Source of the DNA: Tolypeutes matacus
Lineage: Eukaryota; Chordata; Mammalia; Cingulata; Chlamyphoridae
NCBI GenBank assembly: GCA_026826555.1
Contig: JAKSZT010017954.1
Location: 8,071,514-8,135,513 of the forward strand
DNA length: 64,000 nucleotides
Direction of reading: 5' to 3'
Shown here: piece after piece, positions 12,255 through 23,199 of the stretch
How positions within the stretch are numbered: the stretch's first letter is position 1
Layout: every line of letters starts with the position of its first letter
Notes under the pieces: model-generated
Told to the model about the DNA's origin: nothing
Seen by the model: only the letters and a program-made list of their open reading frames with translations
Database searches by the model: none
Program-made: the position numbers and the translations under genes

Positions 12255-13490
12255 AATTTATCTTTTTTAGCAAATGATATTGGAAAAATTGCAGAAAAAT
12301 GAACCTCAACCTAAACAGCATGTCTTATACAAAATTAACTCAAAATGAATATTTTAGCTCCACATACAACTATAAATCTTAGGAAAAAAACATAGGAGAA
12401 AAATATTTGTGACCTGGGGATAGGCAAGAATTCTTACGTATGACACTAAGAGAATGCTCCATAAAAGAAAATGCTGACAAATTGGATTTCATCAAAATTA
12501 AAACTTTCTCTCTGAAAGATACTGTTAAGAGGATGAAAATGGAAGCTACAGACCAGGAGAAAATATTTTCAAATTATATATCAGATAAAAGAGTTGTATA
12601 CAGAATTTATAAATAACTCTTAAAACTCAATAATCCATTTTTTTAAAAAATGGGAAACATATTGAATATACTTCACTGAAGAACATACACTGAAGGCAAA
12701 TAAGCACATGAAAAGATCATCAACATGATTAGCCACTAGGGAAATGCAAATTAAAACCACAGTGGCAATACCACTACCCACATATAACAATGGCTTAAAA
12801 GAAAATAAAATACTGACAATATCAAGTTCTGACAAGGTTGCAAAACAACTGGAACTCTCATAAATTGCTAGTGGGAGTGCAAAATGGTACTATCACTCTA
12901 GAAAACAGTTCAGCAGTTTCTTAAAATATTAAGTATACACTTACCATATGACCCAGCAATCCCTCTCCTAGAGAAATGAAAACTTATGATCACATAAAAA
13001 TGGATATCTGAGTGTTTATGGCAGCTCTACTTATAATTGCTCCAAACTGGAAACACCCAGATGTCCTTCAACAGGTGAATACATAAGCAATCGATGGCAT
13101 ATCCAAAGTGGAATACTATTCGGCAATTAAAAGGAGCAAACTATTAATACATGAAACAACTCGGATGAATCTCAAAGGCATTATGCTGAGTGAAAGAAGT
13201 CAGTCTTCAAAGGATACATACAATATGATTCCATTTATATGATGTGCTTGAAAAGACAAAACTACAGTGATCATTGGTTTCCAGGGGTTAGGAGTGGTGG
13301 GAGGTTGTGATTACGAAGGGATAGATGAAGGAATTTTTTTTTTGGGGGGTGTGTGTGATAAAGCTGTTCTGTATGTTGATTGTGTTAGTGTTTACATGAT
13401 TCTAAACATGTGTTGAAATCTGTAAAACTGAACACACACAAAAATGTCACTTTTGTTTTATGTTAATTAAAAAATAAAATAAATGAGCTA
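12255..13490 (+). mobile_element. Old LINE-1, sense, second part (3' end)
   Basis: This continues the L1 interrupted at 10151. Landmarks in order are AAAATGAACCTCAACCTAAA, the ORF2 C-terminal region at about 12470-13150 (GACCCAGCAATCCCTCTCCT near 12951; GGAATACTATTCGGCAATTA near 13111), then the 3'UTR. The 3' end is near 13490 with the A-rich tail AATTAAAAAATAAAATAAAT. All frames are broken. Confidence 0.88.
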
Positions 13491-15250
13491 TCATAGGCCC
13501 ATAACTCTCGGTCTACACTGGAAGGCTTCAATGTCTGCAAAATCACATAATCAAATTAACACTTTCCACTTTGACTCATAATATGGTCTCTAGGCCCAGC
13601 AACCAAAAGGACAATCCTCTAACTCCCCCAAATTAGGGCTTCTACAGTTAATAAACTCAGGAGGCCCTATTTCACACAATATAGTGTTTATGGCCCAAAT
13701 TAGTGTGCAACATGGCAGCTCTGCCTGAATCAAAGAACCTTCTATCTGTGACAGTGCCTCAAAATTCTGTTTCAACGTCCTGTTTAATGAATTGCATGTG
13801 TAAATCACTTAATCTAAACCTTCAGTCATTCTACATTAGCACATGGAAGATATGTTAGTTACCTACACCAATAGTCATTCATCTCCAAACCATCCTCTTA
13901 TTTCCTGGTGACATATTCTTGATTTTGCTCCACACCGGATAGGCTCCCTAGCTCCAGGGGGTGAATACTGATTGGTCTAAGGCCAAGCCTGGGAATTTCA
14001 TCCCCCTTGCCAGTGATTAGTTTAGGTAGAGGCACGTAATGCAACAGAAGGCTAAGGAAGTTGGAGGTTCTTGGGAAAGCTTTCCTTTTCTCTTAAAAAG
14101 GGACACATCTTGCCTTGGATATTGTCCTATGAAGATGTAATATGTGGCAGCTGGCATCCATGAGGGGAAGCCTAGAGAACTGAAAATATGCTGAACAAAA
14201 GTCCTCACCTCTTGAGTGGCTGAATTAACCAGCCAAAGAATCCACCCTACCTCCAGACTTATCATGAAAGTTAATGCAGCCCTATCATTTCATGTCCTCG
14301 CAGCTTAAAAAGCTGAACTTGGCTAGTATACCTGAACATATACTTGAGCCACACTTTTTGTAGTTTTTATAGGTGACTTAGACACATGCATTCTTGTAAT
14401 AGCAAATAAAAAGAAAATTGTTTTTCTCTAGGAGGATTTGATGAACTCATTATCAATTCCTAGGAGCTGCCCCGAGGTGCAATTGAACCTTTTCAGAAGA
14501 AAACGACTCAAAATCAATTAAAGCAATACAAAACTAATCATTTTTGGCAGGCACTCTTTGTTAGCCAGATGGACAATTCTAAACAACGCTGACAAACTGG
14601 GCAACTCATCCAGTTTAGGTGGGGAAGGGCTTTGCAACCAAAGCAACTGGCAAACTATGAGGCTGCAATACCACTGAAAATTATGCATTCTGCTGTGATT
14701 ATATTATTTTATTGTAGGAATAGGTGATTGTTAAATTGACATCAAATCTTTTTAGTCAAGGTCATCTCTTTCACGCTTCATGATATGGAACTCCTAGACT
14801 TCCACTGAGTACCTGCTCAGGCATCTGGGATAATCACAAACTCGTCTTTGGAAAAAAAAGGAAAATCTGATCTTCCTTTTATGTGGTTTAGGGGCCATTT
14901 CTCTGCAGAAGTTTGGCTGCTTTATATTTGGGTACAAACAGACTTCAGGTTATTAAATGCTAATGATCTTTGCCACCTATACACAAGCCACCTTTAAATC
15001 AACAGTGTGACATTTTCTCAAATCCTCACCAGCAATCTCAACTCTTAACCACTGATTCTACAGCCTAGTCCTGGCAAGGTTCACTCTTCTTTCTCTCCAG
15101 TCCAGTCCATCTGTGGACTGCTGGAAATGTTAGTAGTAACGGGATTCCATATTCAACATCCAATTTTGTCTTCACAGGAGTGTTTTTCACCCTTTGGTCC
15201 TTGGCCTAGAGCTACCCACAACCAGTCTAATTCTTTTTTAGCATGACAGC
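13491..15250. other. Intron; nothing recognised
   Basis: There are no exon-like frames with splice sites. Small open frames at 13590-13808 and 14017-14265 on the minus strand have no recognisable domain. No repeat could be named. Confidence 0.5.
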
Positions 15251-15254
15251 CCTT

Positions 15255-16030
15255 CAAATATCAAGTTGCAACCTCAAATATTTAGAGGCAACTACCATGT
15301 CTTCCCAGAATCTTTTCTCTAAAGTAAGCATTCCCAATTACGTCTAGGATTCATGAGAGACCGCGATGTGGGATCCTCTTGGGATCCTGGATCCTGTCCT
15401 CCAAATGTACCCCATGGGATCTCAAGGTCAAAGAGCCCAAATCAAACCCCACACTTCACCTGTGGCCTAAACAATAAGGAACAGAAGGGAGCCATTGCTT
15501 CTCTTGCTGTGATATAGAACCTCTAAGAGTGCAGCCAAAAAGTAAACTTTGCATTCTGACAGCCCCATCAGACTGTGGCTCCACATCAACCTTAGTGCTG
15601 GTCATTTGTACCGGTGCTGAAAAGCTGACCCTCTTGTCATGCTTTTGTACTCCTCTTCCTGTACAGGTGGTTGCCTGGATGCGAGTGCAGGCCCTTATAA
15701 GTGTTTCTGCTCAGGCTCATCTTGTTGGATTCAGCCTAATTGCTCCAGCCTGTCAAGACCTTTTTGGATCCTAATTCCATTGTGCAGTGGCTCTTCAGCA
15801 GATGACTGCTAGAACTTCTGAACAAAATAAAGGTGAGAACAAAGTCCCATGGTGTGTGACGGGGCACCTTCCGTGGGCACAGCTATTCACCCGTCATACA
15901 TCCACAAAATGGTAGTAGCAGCCAGCCCACACTTTTTCAAGTTGTCCACACACTTACTGAAATTAATCTTGTCAAAGGCCTTAGTGAAATCCAGATATGC
16001 CCTGGCTAAGGCATCCATTTTCCTCACCTA
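15255..16030 (-). mobile_element. Ancient CR1/L3-type LINE fragment
   Basis: On the minus strand, bases 16000-15961 encode AYLDFTKAFDKIN. This is the CR1-clade reverse-transcriptase block usually seen as YLDFSKAFD. To the left, in the order expected for an antisense CR1, come CCAGCCTGTCAAGACCTTTT (about 15746) and the 3' part near 15262-15330. All frames are decayed. Such fragments are very old in mammals and sometimes persist as conserved non-coding sequence. Confidence 0.65.
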
Positions 16031-16870
16031 ACTTTTTTTCAAGAGAAGCAAAAATTTCTAGGGATCAACTGTCCTTTGGGGTGTCATGCCATTAACCAAA
16101 TATAACCAAAATGGCTTGATCTGTTTTTATGGTCCATCATCGTGTCTGTGATTTTTAAAAAGAATTTAAATCTTCAATAGAAATAATACTTAAAATAGGA
16201 TGGAATTCTGTGTTATATACCTTCTAGAAAGGCCAGTGAAGGTATAAGAAGAAGGTCAATAAGGAACAGCCTTTGAGAACTCTCTGCTTAGGGCTCTGGT
16301 TTGCTCTGGGAGCCTGGTGCCACCTAGAAACTCTTCTTAAGGAATCCTGGGGCCCATTATGGGTCTCATGTAATCTCCCTTTGTGGAGGGATGAAGGGAA
16401 GTTTTATTTTTGGTATATACAAGGACTTCTTTTACTTGCTTCTTTCCTGTAGATCTTCAGTGGGCATGCAGGTACGCTTTCAGGCCAATCCACTGCTGGA
16501 ATTAATTCTTCATGATATTACAACTTCTTTTGGATTTTCTTGTTCTTTCTTCTGGCTACATTTTTGAAACAAGGAGTTAGTTCCAATGACAGAACATCAT
16601 TTTGCTCTCTATTTGGCCTAACAGTGTAAACTGAAAATGCCAAAGATGACAGATTTGTGGGAGGCAGATTGCCAGAATACAAATTCAAAACTAGCCTGGT
16701 TTTAGAAACTCTTGAGCAGTGGAAAGGAGTGAGAGGTCTTAGTATCCTAGGAACTCAGGTTCAGAGCGCTCCAGGCGCCTATTTCTGGAGGGGGTTTCCC
16801 ACTGGAGAGAAAAAGTTAGGAAGGATGACAGCAGGAGAGCAGCCCTGATTAAGATCACATTGACAAGGGC
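16031..16870. other. Intron; nothing recognised
   Basis: Single-copy-looking sequence. The open frame at 16657-16848 has no domain or splice context. Confidence 0.45.
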
Positions 16871-16871
16871 A

Positions 16872-17122
16872 ACAGTAACATCAGCTTTCACCTTTGTACC
16901 ACTTACCAACGGCAGGAGCTCGTCTAAGAAATCTAAACGTATCGTTCATTTAATCCTCACAGCCACCCTGTGAGGTCGGCACTGGTTTTATCCTCTATTT
17001 TACCATTACGAAAAGTGAGGCATAAGTGACATTGCATGAGGTCACGCTATCACATAGCTAGAAAGAGGCAGAGCCAGAAACCGAACTCAGGCCGTCTACC
17101 TCCAGGAGTCACACTCTTAACC
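16872..17122 (+). repeat. MIR SINE
   Basis: The order matches the tRNA-derived mammalian-wide MIR: TTTAATCCTCACAGCCACCC, a G/A-rich 'gtgaggcat' core, a CACATAGCTAG-like segment, and an end with GAACTCAGGC...ACTCTTAACCAC. It lies in the plus orientation. Confidence 0.88.
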
Positions 17123-17388
17123 ACAATCAGGACTGATTAGGTAATGTGTGGGGCTCAGGGAGAAGTGAAAATGAAGGGCCCCTTGCTCAACGTGGGGCCC
17201 TTCTGAGCGCGGGGGCCTGCATACCTGCACAGGTAGCATGTCCATGGAGCTGGACTTTACCATAGTCTTCTATTTCCTCTTGCCACAGTACCTGGGGCTT
17301 AAACCCTCGAAAGAGAGAACTACTAAAGAACTCCCTTGCCGGGATGGCTAAGTTCAAGTCTCAACTTGCCTAGGTTATGGTGCCCAGT

Positions 17389-17414
17389 TTATATATATAT
17401 ATATATATATATAT
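17389..17414. repeat. (TA)n microsatellite
   Basis: An uninterrupted TA dinucleotide run lies immediately upstream of the LTR at 17444. Confidence 0.95.
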
Positions 17415-17443
17415 CTCCTATCAACTCTGTTTCACTAGAGATC

Positions 17444-17991
17444 TGTAGCCATTTGGCAATTTGATGTAATTATGAATTCCAAAAATATAATTGGATCATG
17501 CTTGTAAACTGATCTGTTAATCTGGGCATGATTAAGTTATGATCAGGGCGTTGACTGGGCCAAGTCAGTAGGGCATTGAGCCCCACCCCTTGGTGGGTGG
17601 AGGAATCGAATATAAAAGGCAAGGCAAAGGACAGAGGGAGCAGTTTTTGAGAAGCAGTTTTGATTTTGGAGTTTTGATGTCGGAGAAAAGGCCCCAAGAG
17701 AAGAAAAGCGAGCCGTTCGCCTGATAGTCTACAGCTGACCTTGTGGAGGAAACAGAGGTGCTAAGCCCGGAAAGAAACGCAGCCCTGGGAAGAGAGGAAC
17801 CCAAGAAGTCTGAACCCTGGCAAACGTCGGCAGCTGTCTTGCTCCAACATGTGGCAATGGACTTTGGTGAGGGAAGAAACTTATGCTTTATGGCCTGGTA
17901 ACCGTAAGCTTCTACCCCAAATAAATACCCTTTATAAAGACCAACCAATCTTTGGTATATTGCATTAGCATCCCTTTGGCTGACTGAAACA
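17444..17991 (+). mobile_element. MaLR-type solo LTR, sense
   Basis: It starts TGTAGCCATTTGGCAATTTG. It contains an AATAAA signal in the string CCCAAATAAATACCCTTTAT and ends CCCTTTGGCTGACTGAAACA. It is homologous, in reverse complement, to the LTRs at 28252-28946, 30511-30992 and 32183-32727. A 5-bp duplication with one mismatch (AGATC at 17439-17443, AGAAC at 17992-17996) supports this end. The alternative end is the ACTAATACA at about 18008. No internal sequence is attached, so it is a solo LTR. No gene lies between here and the L1 upstream. Confidence 0.85.
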
Positions 17992-18009
17992 AGAACCCTA
18001 ACTAATACA

Positions 18010-20160
18010 CCCCTACCCCCCCAAGTAGAACTGGTCTGAGCTGGAAGGAGAGGCTGCTTCCATGTTTCAGGTCAGTGATGGGAAGTCTGGGAGGTAGAAG
18101 CAGAATGCAAGCAGAGCCCGACATCCACACAGCCCAAATGGGTCTCTTGTACCCTTACCATGGCTCTCCCAAGCCTCCAGAGCACTCAGGAGAGGAGATT
18201 TTGTAAAAGAAAAAAATATATAAGTGCCTGGTAATTTCCCCCTGAAAAATGGTCAAGGAATTACTCTGCTAGGGAGGGGTCAATCAAGCTGCTTGGTAAC
18301 CTGCCTGGCTGTCCTGATGCATGCTTGGGTCTGAGCCAGCAGCTGGCTGACCTCAATGCCCTTCGGTGGCCTCCCTCATCTGCAGAAAGTGGCAGATACA
18401 AACCAGGAGTCGAGGGCAAGGAAGTCAGCTGATCTTCCCTAGCTTTGAAAAGTTCATCTCTCCTTCCCTCTCTGCTTAGATGTGCATCATCTATTAGTCA
18501 TTGTTTGCATGCCTGGCTCCCCTACTAGACAATGAGTTGATCTAGACTAATTCAGTAATCTCATTATCACCAACCCATTTGTGTCCACATGTTCATGGAT
18601 AAATATCATCCTTGAATTATACCTACATCATCAATCTTGGCTGAAAAAGACAATGGTGGAGAACTTTCTAAAAAGTAGTTTATGCAAATGCATTCAAGAT
18701 AAACGAAATAAGGTGCTATTTAAATGGCATAAAGAGTACAAAGGCAGTGGAAGGGAGAGCCCACCTATGGCCTCCCATCAGGGGGTCTCTTCCCATAAAC
18801 ATAGTGTCTGCACCTAACCTGTGGGGTTCAGAGGAGAATCCCAGTGCCCGATCATCTCAAAAGCACCCCACCCAGCCCTTGCCCACGCTAGTCTCTTCTC
18901 CCTTCCACTTGATCTATTTTTTAAATTGCTTTAGGAATAACCCTGTCACTACAAAGTAAACAGCCTCTCTGTCAAGACCAGTTTGATCAGTCAACCACAG
19001 CAACACCTATCAAGGCAGAGGGCGGTGAAGGTGAAATGCCTGCCATTGGGAGTGCAGAATAGTCATTACAGTCTCAGCACTTTCCTTCAAAAAATTTGAG
19101 AGAAAAGTTGGACTCGGCTTGCTCAGGAGCCCAGGCCAGGTTACGTGAGTTACGTTCTGGTTCAGAGAATGTGCCTGACTCCATCAGGCCTGGGAGGCCC
19201 TACCTGGCCCAGCGTTCTGCTGCTAAGGGAGGCCTCCATGACTCGGCCGTGTTGTCCTCCTTGACGTCAACCTCAAATATGAAATACATTCTGCCTTCTA
19301 TTTGTGAGGCATGATCTGCTTGGACTCCTTGGGAATCCATTTATGTCTCCAGCTTCTACCCTCTTCAAGGGGTAAAGACTTCCCTGAGCTTATCATGGCT
19401 CTCTGAAGTAGGACTTACTTTTTTCTATCCAAAACTTCTCATTCAAGATCGAGGGGACTCCAAGGCATCAATTTCCAAATTTGATGTATAATCCTGGGTT
19501 AACTTTCTATAACTATAATATTGTAGATTTTAATCTTGTCACCTCTTAGTCTTTGCATCTTCAGTCTGGGGGAACAAGCTTTGTGGTAGGTCTTTGCAAC
19601 AGACCCCTCCACTGTCCCATGACCCCAACTTCTTCAGTCCTATTGTACTCTCCACCATCATAGATGAAAGCTCCTAACTGGTGTTCTGAAGCCATTCATT
19701 TGGTTCATAAAGCCTTTTTGTGAACTATAACAGAGGAGCTTCCAATGCCAAGACTTACTGAGCTCATCTAGGTCAAAACAGAACTAGATGGAGAGCTTCA
19801 GCTCAGTTTGGCTCCCCTATGAAATTCCAGGCACTATTCTAGGCTATAATATAATCAAGCTGAGTGAAAAGGTTTAAGGATGGAAAGCTTAGAGGGCTGA
19901 TGAGCTCACTGCAACAGCACTGGCCCTGACTAAAGCAGAGAAGTGCATTCTGAGCTGTATCTGCCCAACTTCATCCACTTCTCCAAGATCACAGGAAAAT
20001 AGCTCCAAGCAGCTGCCCCTGACCAGCCATTTGCTATCCGTAGGGAAGTTCTCATTTGCAGAGCTGGGCCCTTCTCCAGATTGGGTGAAAGAGATTTACA
20101 GAAGGTGCCTGGATTGGGCCAAGATCCTGCACCAGCCAGAGACAGGGACAAGTTAAGAAC
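18010..20160. other. Intron; possible small CR1-type scrap near 19500-19640
   Basis: No exons were recognised. CACCTCTTAGTCTTTGCATC at about 19540 resembles the antisense 3' part of CR1/L3 (CCCCTCTTAGTCTTT pattern). This is weak. The rest is unassigned. Confidence 0.4.
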
Positions 20161-20335
20161 ACCCCTACCTCCGAGAGTCAGTCCTCCCTCTTCCCTCCCT
20201 CTCCCCAACCCTCTCCCCTTCCCCTCTCCCTTGCCCCCTCCTCCTCCTCCGCCCCTCCCTCTCCTCCCTCTGACTTGCTCCCTAGCTTGCTTCCTCTTCC
20301 CTCTCCAGACCTCCTTCTTTCCCCCAAAGTTGTAG
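20160..20335. repeat. Pyrimidine-rich tract, plus strand
   Basis: About 170 bases are almost all C and T (CCTCCTCCTCCTCC, CTCTCCCTTG and similar), ending in TTCTTTCCCCC. This low-complexity tract gives spurious proline-rich and arginine/glycine-rich frames on both strands. Confidence 0.9.
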
Positions 20336-21399
20336 GGATGTTTGTGTGTGTTTGTACCAGGGACTCATATATTAGGGTCTTACACAGAGAGGCATGTGTC
20401 CAAGGGGCAAATAACACCAGTGAAATAATAACACACCCATTTTATTTGCATTGGACCATCTTGATCTCAGGGACACACAGACAGGAAACCAAGGCCATAG
20501 TTTTGCAGACTGTTTTCCAGCAAATTGCTTTCCTTTCTATGTCTGGTACCTGGTAATTGTCAATTACAAACTACTAGAAACTTCTATACTCCTGTCCCCT
20601 AAAATTCTCCCTATCCGTCAAGAGCAGGGCAAGTGGCACAGGTTTCTAGACAGTTTCCAAAATGAAGTTGTGCTGGGCCTACAGGCTGTGTCTGGAAGGC
20701 ACAGTTGCCATGGCAACCCCAGCTAATGAATAGACATGCAAATGAGGGGAAAATCTATTCATCTTTTACTATTTGTTCTAAGTGCTTGCCCTTTCTGAGA
20801 CTTGGGGGAGTAAAGGGTCAGATGTTAGATGGGCATATGTTTTGTGAGATTTGGGGTAAACGTTTGTTTTCAGAGCGCACCATGAGAAATGATTATTTTT
20901 GGTGATATCCCCATAAATCAGTTTTATCTGCAGCTACCCTGGGAAGAGAACTGGGATTAAGCAAAACACATGAAACTGGGTACCTGCACTTGGAGTGCCT
21001 CATAGAAAACTCTAGAAAACATTCATATCACATGTAGTGAGGCCAAATTTTGGTCCACCTGGGTAGTTTCTGTCATAAGTAAGGCCTAAAAGACTCCCAA
21101 GGTATCCTGGCAGCAGACTAGCAATGCCTAATCTACCCTCCCCAGACTCCTAATTAAAATGGCAATGAAAGGAAAATCCATAAACACAAAAAACTGGCAA
21201 CAGCAACTTATACTGAGGGCAAGAGAAAAACCACAGCCCAGATTCATGGACCATCAAATGACTGTGCTGCCCTGCGGATGAGCTGAGAAGCTCACCTCTG
21301 TCTTCTGAGTAAGACCAGACAAGGCTCTGGGAGCAATGGCCGCCATGACTAGAAAGGAAACAGCCACACCATCCTGCACCGCAAGCTTCCGTGCCGCAG
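20336..21399. other. Intron carrying the RFX/octamer site; no gene
   Basis: Apart from the motif pair at 20704-20743, I see no exon or recognised repeat. Confidence 0.5.
20704..20743. promoter_or_regulatory. Candidate intronic element: RFX X-box palindrome plus octamer
   Basis: GTTGCCATGGCAAC at 20704-20717 is a perfect 14-bp palindrome and matches the consensus dimer site of RFX factors. ATGCAAAT at 20736-20743 is an exact POU/Oct octamer 18 bp further on. Motif occurrence is directly seen; regulatory function is inference. Chance occurrence of the exact palindrome in 64 kb is low, but the octamer alone is unremarkable. Confidence 0.5.
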
Positions 21400-21545
21400 A
21401 AGTCACTGTACACATAATTTGGGGGATGCTTTGAGCAATTTGCCTAATTTCTCTGAGCTTCCATTTAGTCATCTAGAAATGAGAACAAGAGAACCTACTT
21501 CGAAAGGTTGTGATGAGGATTAAATGAATTATTATAGAAAAAATG
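21400..21545 (-). repeat. MIR SINE fragment, antisense
   Basis: TTTCTCTGAGCTTCCATTTA, an 'atctagaaatgag' segment and GTTGTGATGAGGATTAAATG follow the antisense MIR pattern (usually CTCTGAGCCTCAGTTTCCTC ... GTTGTGAGGATTAAATG). Confidence 0.8.
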
Positions 21546-21550
21546 ATTAT

Positions 21551-21625
21551 TTTTCCTTTGAATATTTTATTTTATTTTTCCTTTGAATATTTTATTTCAT
21601 TTTTCCTTTGAATATTTTAAACTCC
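21551..21625. repeat. 25-bp tandem repeat, three copies
   Basis: TTTTCCTTTGAATATTTTAT begins at 21551, 21576 and 21601, a period of 25 bp. The copies are nearly identical, so the duplication is recent. Confidence 0.95.
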
Positions 21626-23199
21626 CTGTGCACAGGAATTTGTTTTATTCACGGATCTATGCCAAGTGCCTAAATGTCTGTAGTAAGAATGAATTGGCTA
21701 TTAATTCTGAATGTGAGGTTAGAGGGTGTGAGGCAGAGAGAGAGAGACTCATTGGTGCACTTCCCTGGGGCATTTGGCCTACAAGGGAAGATGTCAGTGG
21801 CAGGGTGAGGAAGTGTCCGCTGAACAAGGCATGATGGGAGGTGTAGGCTTTCACACCTGCACTGGAGCAGGGAGGAAACATATGCGCTGTTGGGCAGGAC
21901 TACCTGGAATGGGAGAGAAACTCACTCAATCCAGCAAGACCACTCTGGATGACTTCTGGCAAGTCCAAAGTTGGAAGAGAGCTATGCTCAGTAGAGTAGA
22001 CATAGTATTAGTGTGGACTGAGGGCACTCCACAAACCCTCGCTTTTGGCAAATGATCGAATGGTCCTAACTCAAGGCCCAGTTATGGTATGATATGTTTA
22101 GAGTGTATGGAAATATTTGTTATAAAAAAAAAAAAATCCTTCAAAATAGCATACTCGTGAAACAAATTTCACTATAGAAACCAGAAAAATATTTAGAAAG
22201 GACCTGTTTTAGGTTCTCAGAAACTCCTGGGTTCTGAAAGACAAGCTAAATGAAACTGGGATAATTTCACTTCCAGTTGCAATGCAGGAAAAGTCACAGA
22301 GGACTATTCTCTCCACCCTGAAAAAGAGAACAAGTGGGATAAGCTACAAATTCATGGCTGTGTGTGCGATTTTTAAAAATCTACTGGAGAGCTAAGGAAC
22401 CAAAAAAACCTAAAAGAACTAAATTCCCACAAGTGATGAGCACTTTTGGAGAGAAAATATAGCTTCTCTCATCCCTGGTAGATGTGGAGTTACTGAGGAA
22501 TCAGCCTAACTTTTCAAACACTTTTAACAGCTGCTGTGACAGATTTGAATCCTCAGGTGCCCCAGCCACAGAACACTCTGTTCTACCAATACTCTTTTTT
22601 TTTTTTTTTTTCCTAATTATTATGGGTAAAAATCAAAATTCTCACAATACATACAAACATTTGCAAAATGATATATTAAATATATATGCATATATGTGTA
22701 TTTGCTTACAAAAATGTTGTTTATATATATATATACATATATTTTAAGAGGTGCTTAGATTACCCGAAATATTACACGGAACCCACTGGGATTCCAATGT
22801 TGCCCACCTCCCACACCTCCCATCACATCCCACACAAACCAATACTCTTTTTCACGGGATTTTCCTGAGTCCTCATGGACTAGTGGGGTGAAGCCCGGGG
22901 ACAGGACAGGAGAATGAGAGAAATCCCTCTGAGGCCTTCCAGTCTTCATCAAGCACCTACATCTGCCCTCCAAAGGCTAGAAATGTATGGCAGAGTGGAG
23001 AGAGGTGTCCTGAGGCCCAGAAAACCAGGGTAGGACTGGAGAGTAAAGACAACGCCCAGTGATCTGAAAATCCGACACGGTTCAGAAAGCTGGCAGTTCA
23101 GTTATAAGGCATAAAAAGAACTGCAGAGTCTCATCAGTGCTCAGATTATAGGTGCTGGTGAATGGAAAGTCCCACCTCCACCTTTAAAATCTTTGAAGT
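21626..23199. other. Intron, possibly including a decayed L1 5'UTR; T-run and TA microsatellite
   Basis: From about 22240 the plus strand has the look of an old L1 5'UTR leading into the L1 at 23200, but I cannot fix a boundary. There is a T-run of about 18 at 22594-22611 and TA-rich sequence at 22677-22745. No exons. Confidence 0.45.

Noticed and set aside
20178..20417. Arginine/glycine-rich and proline-rich frames
   Set aside because: They are translations of the pyrimidine-rich low-complexity tract.
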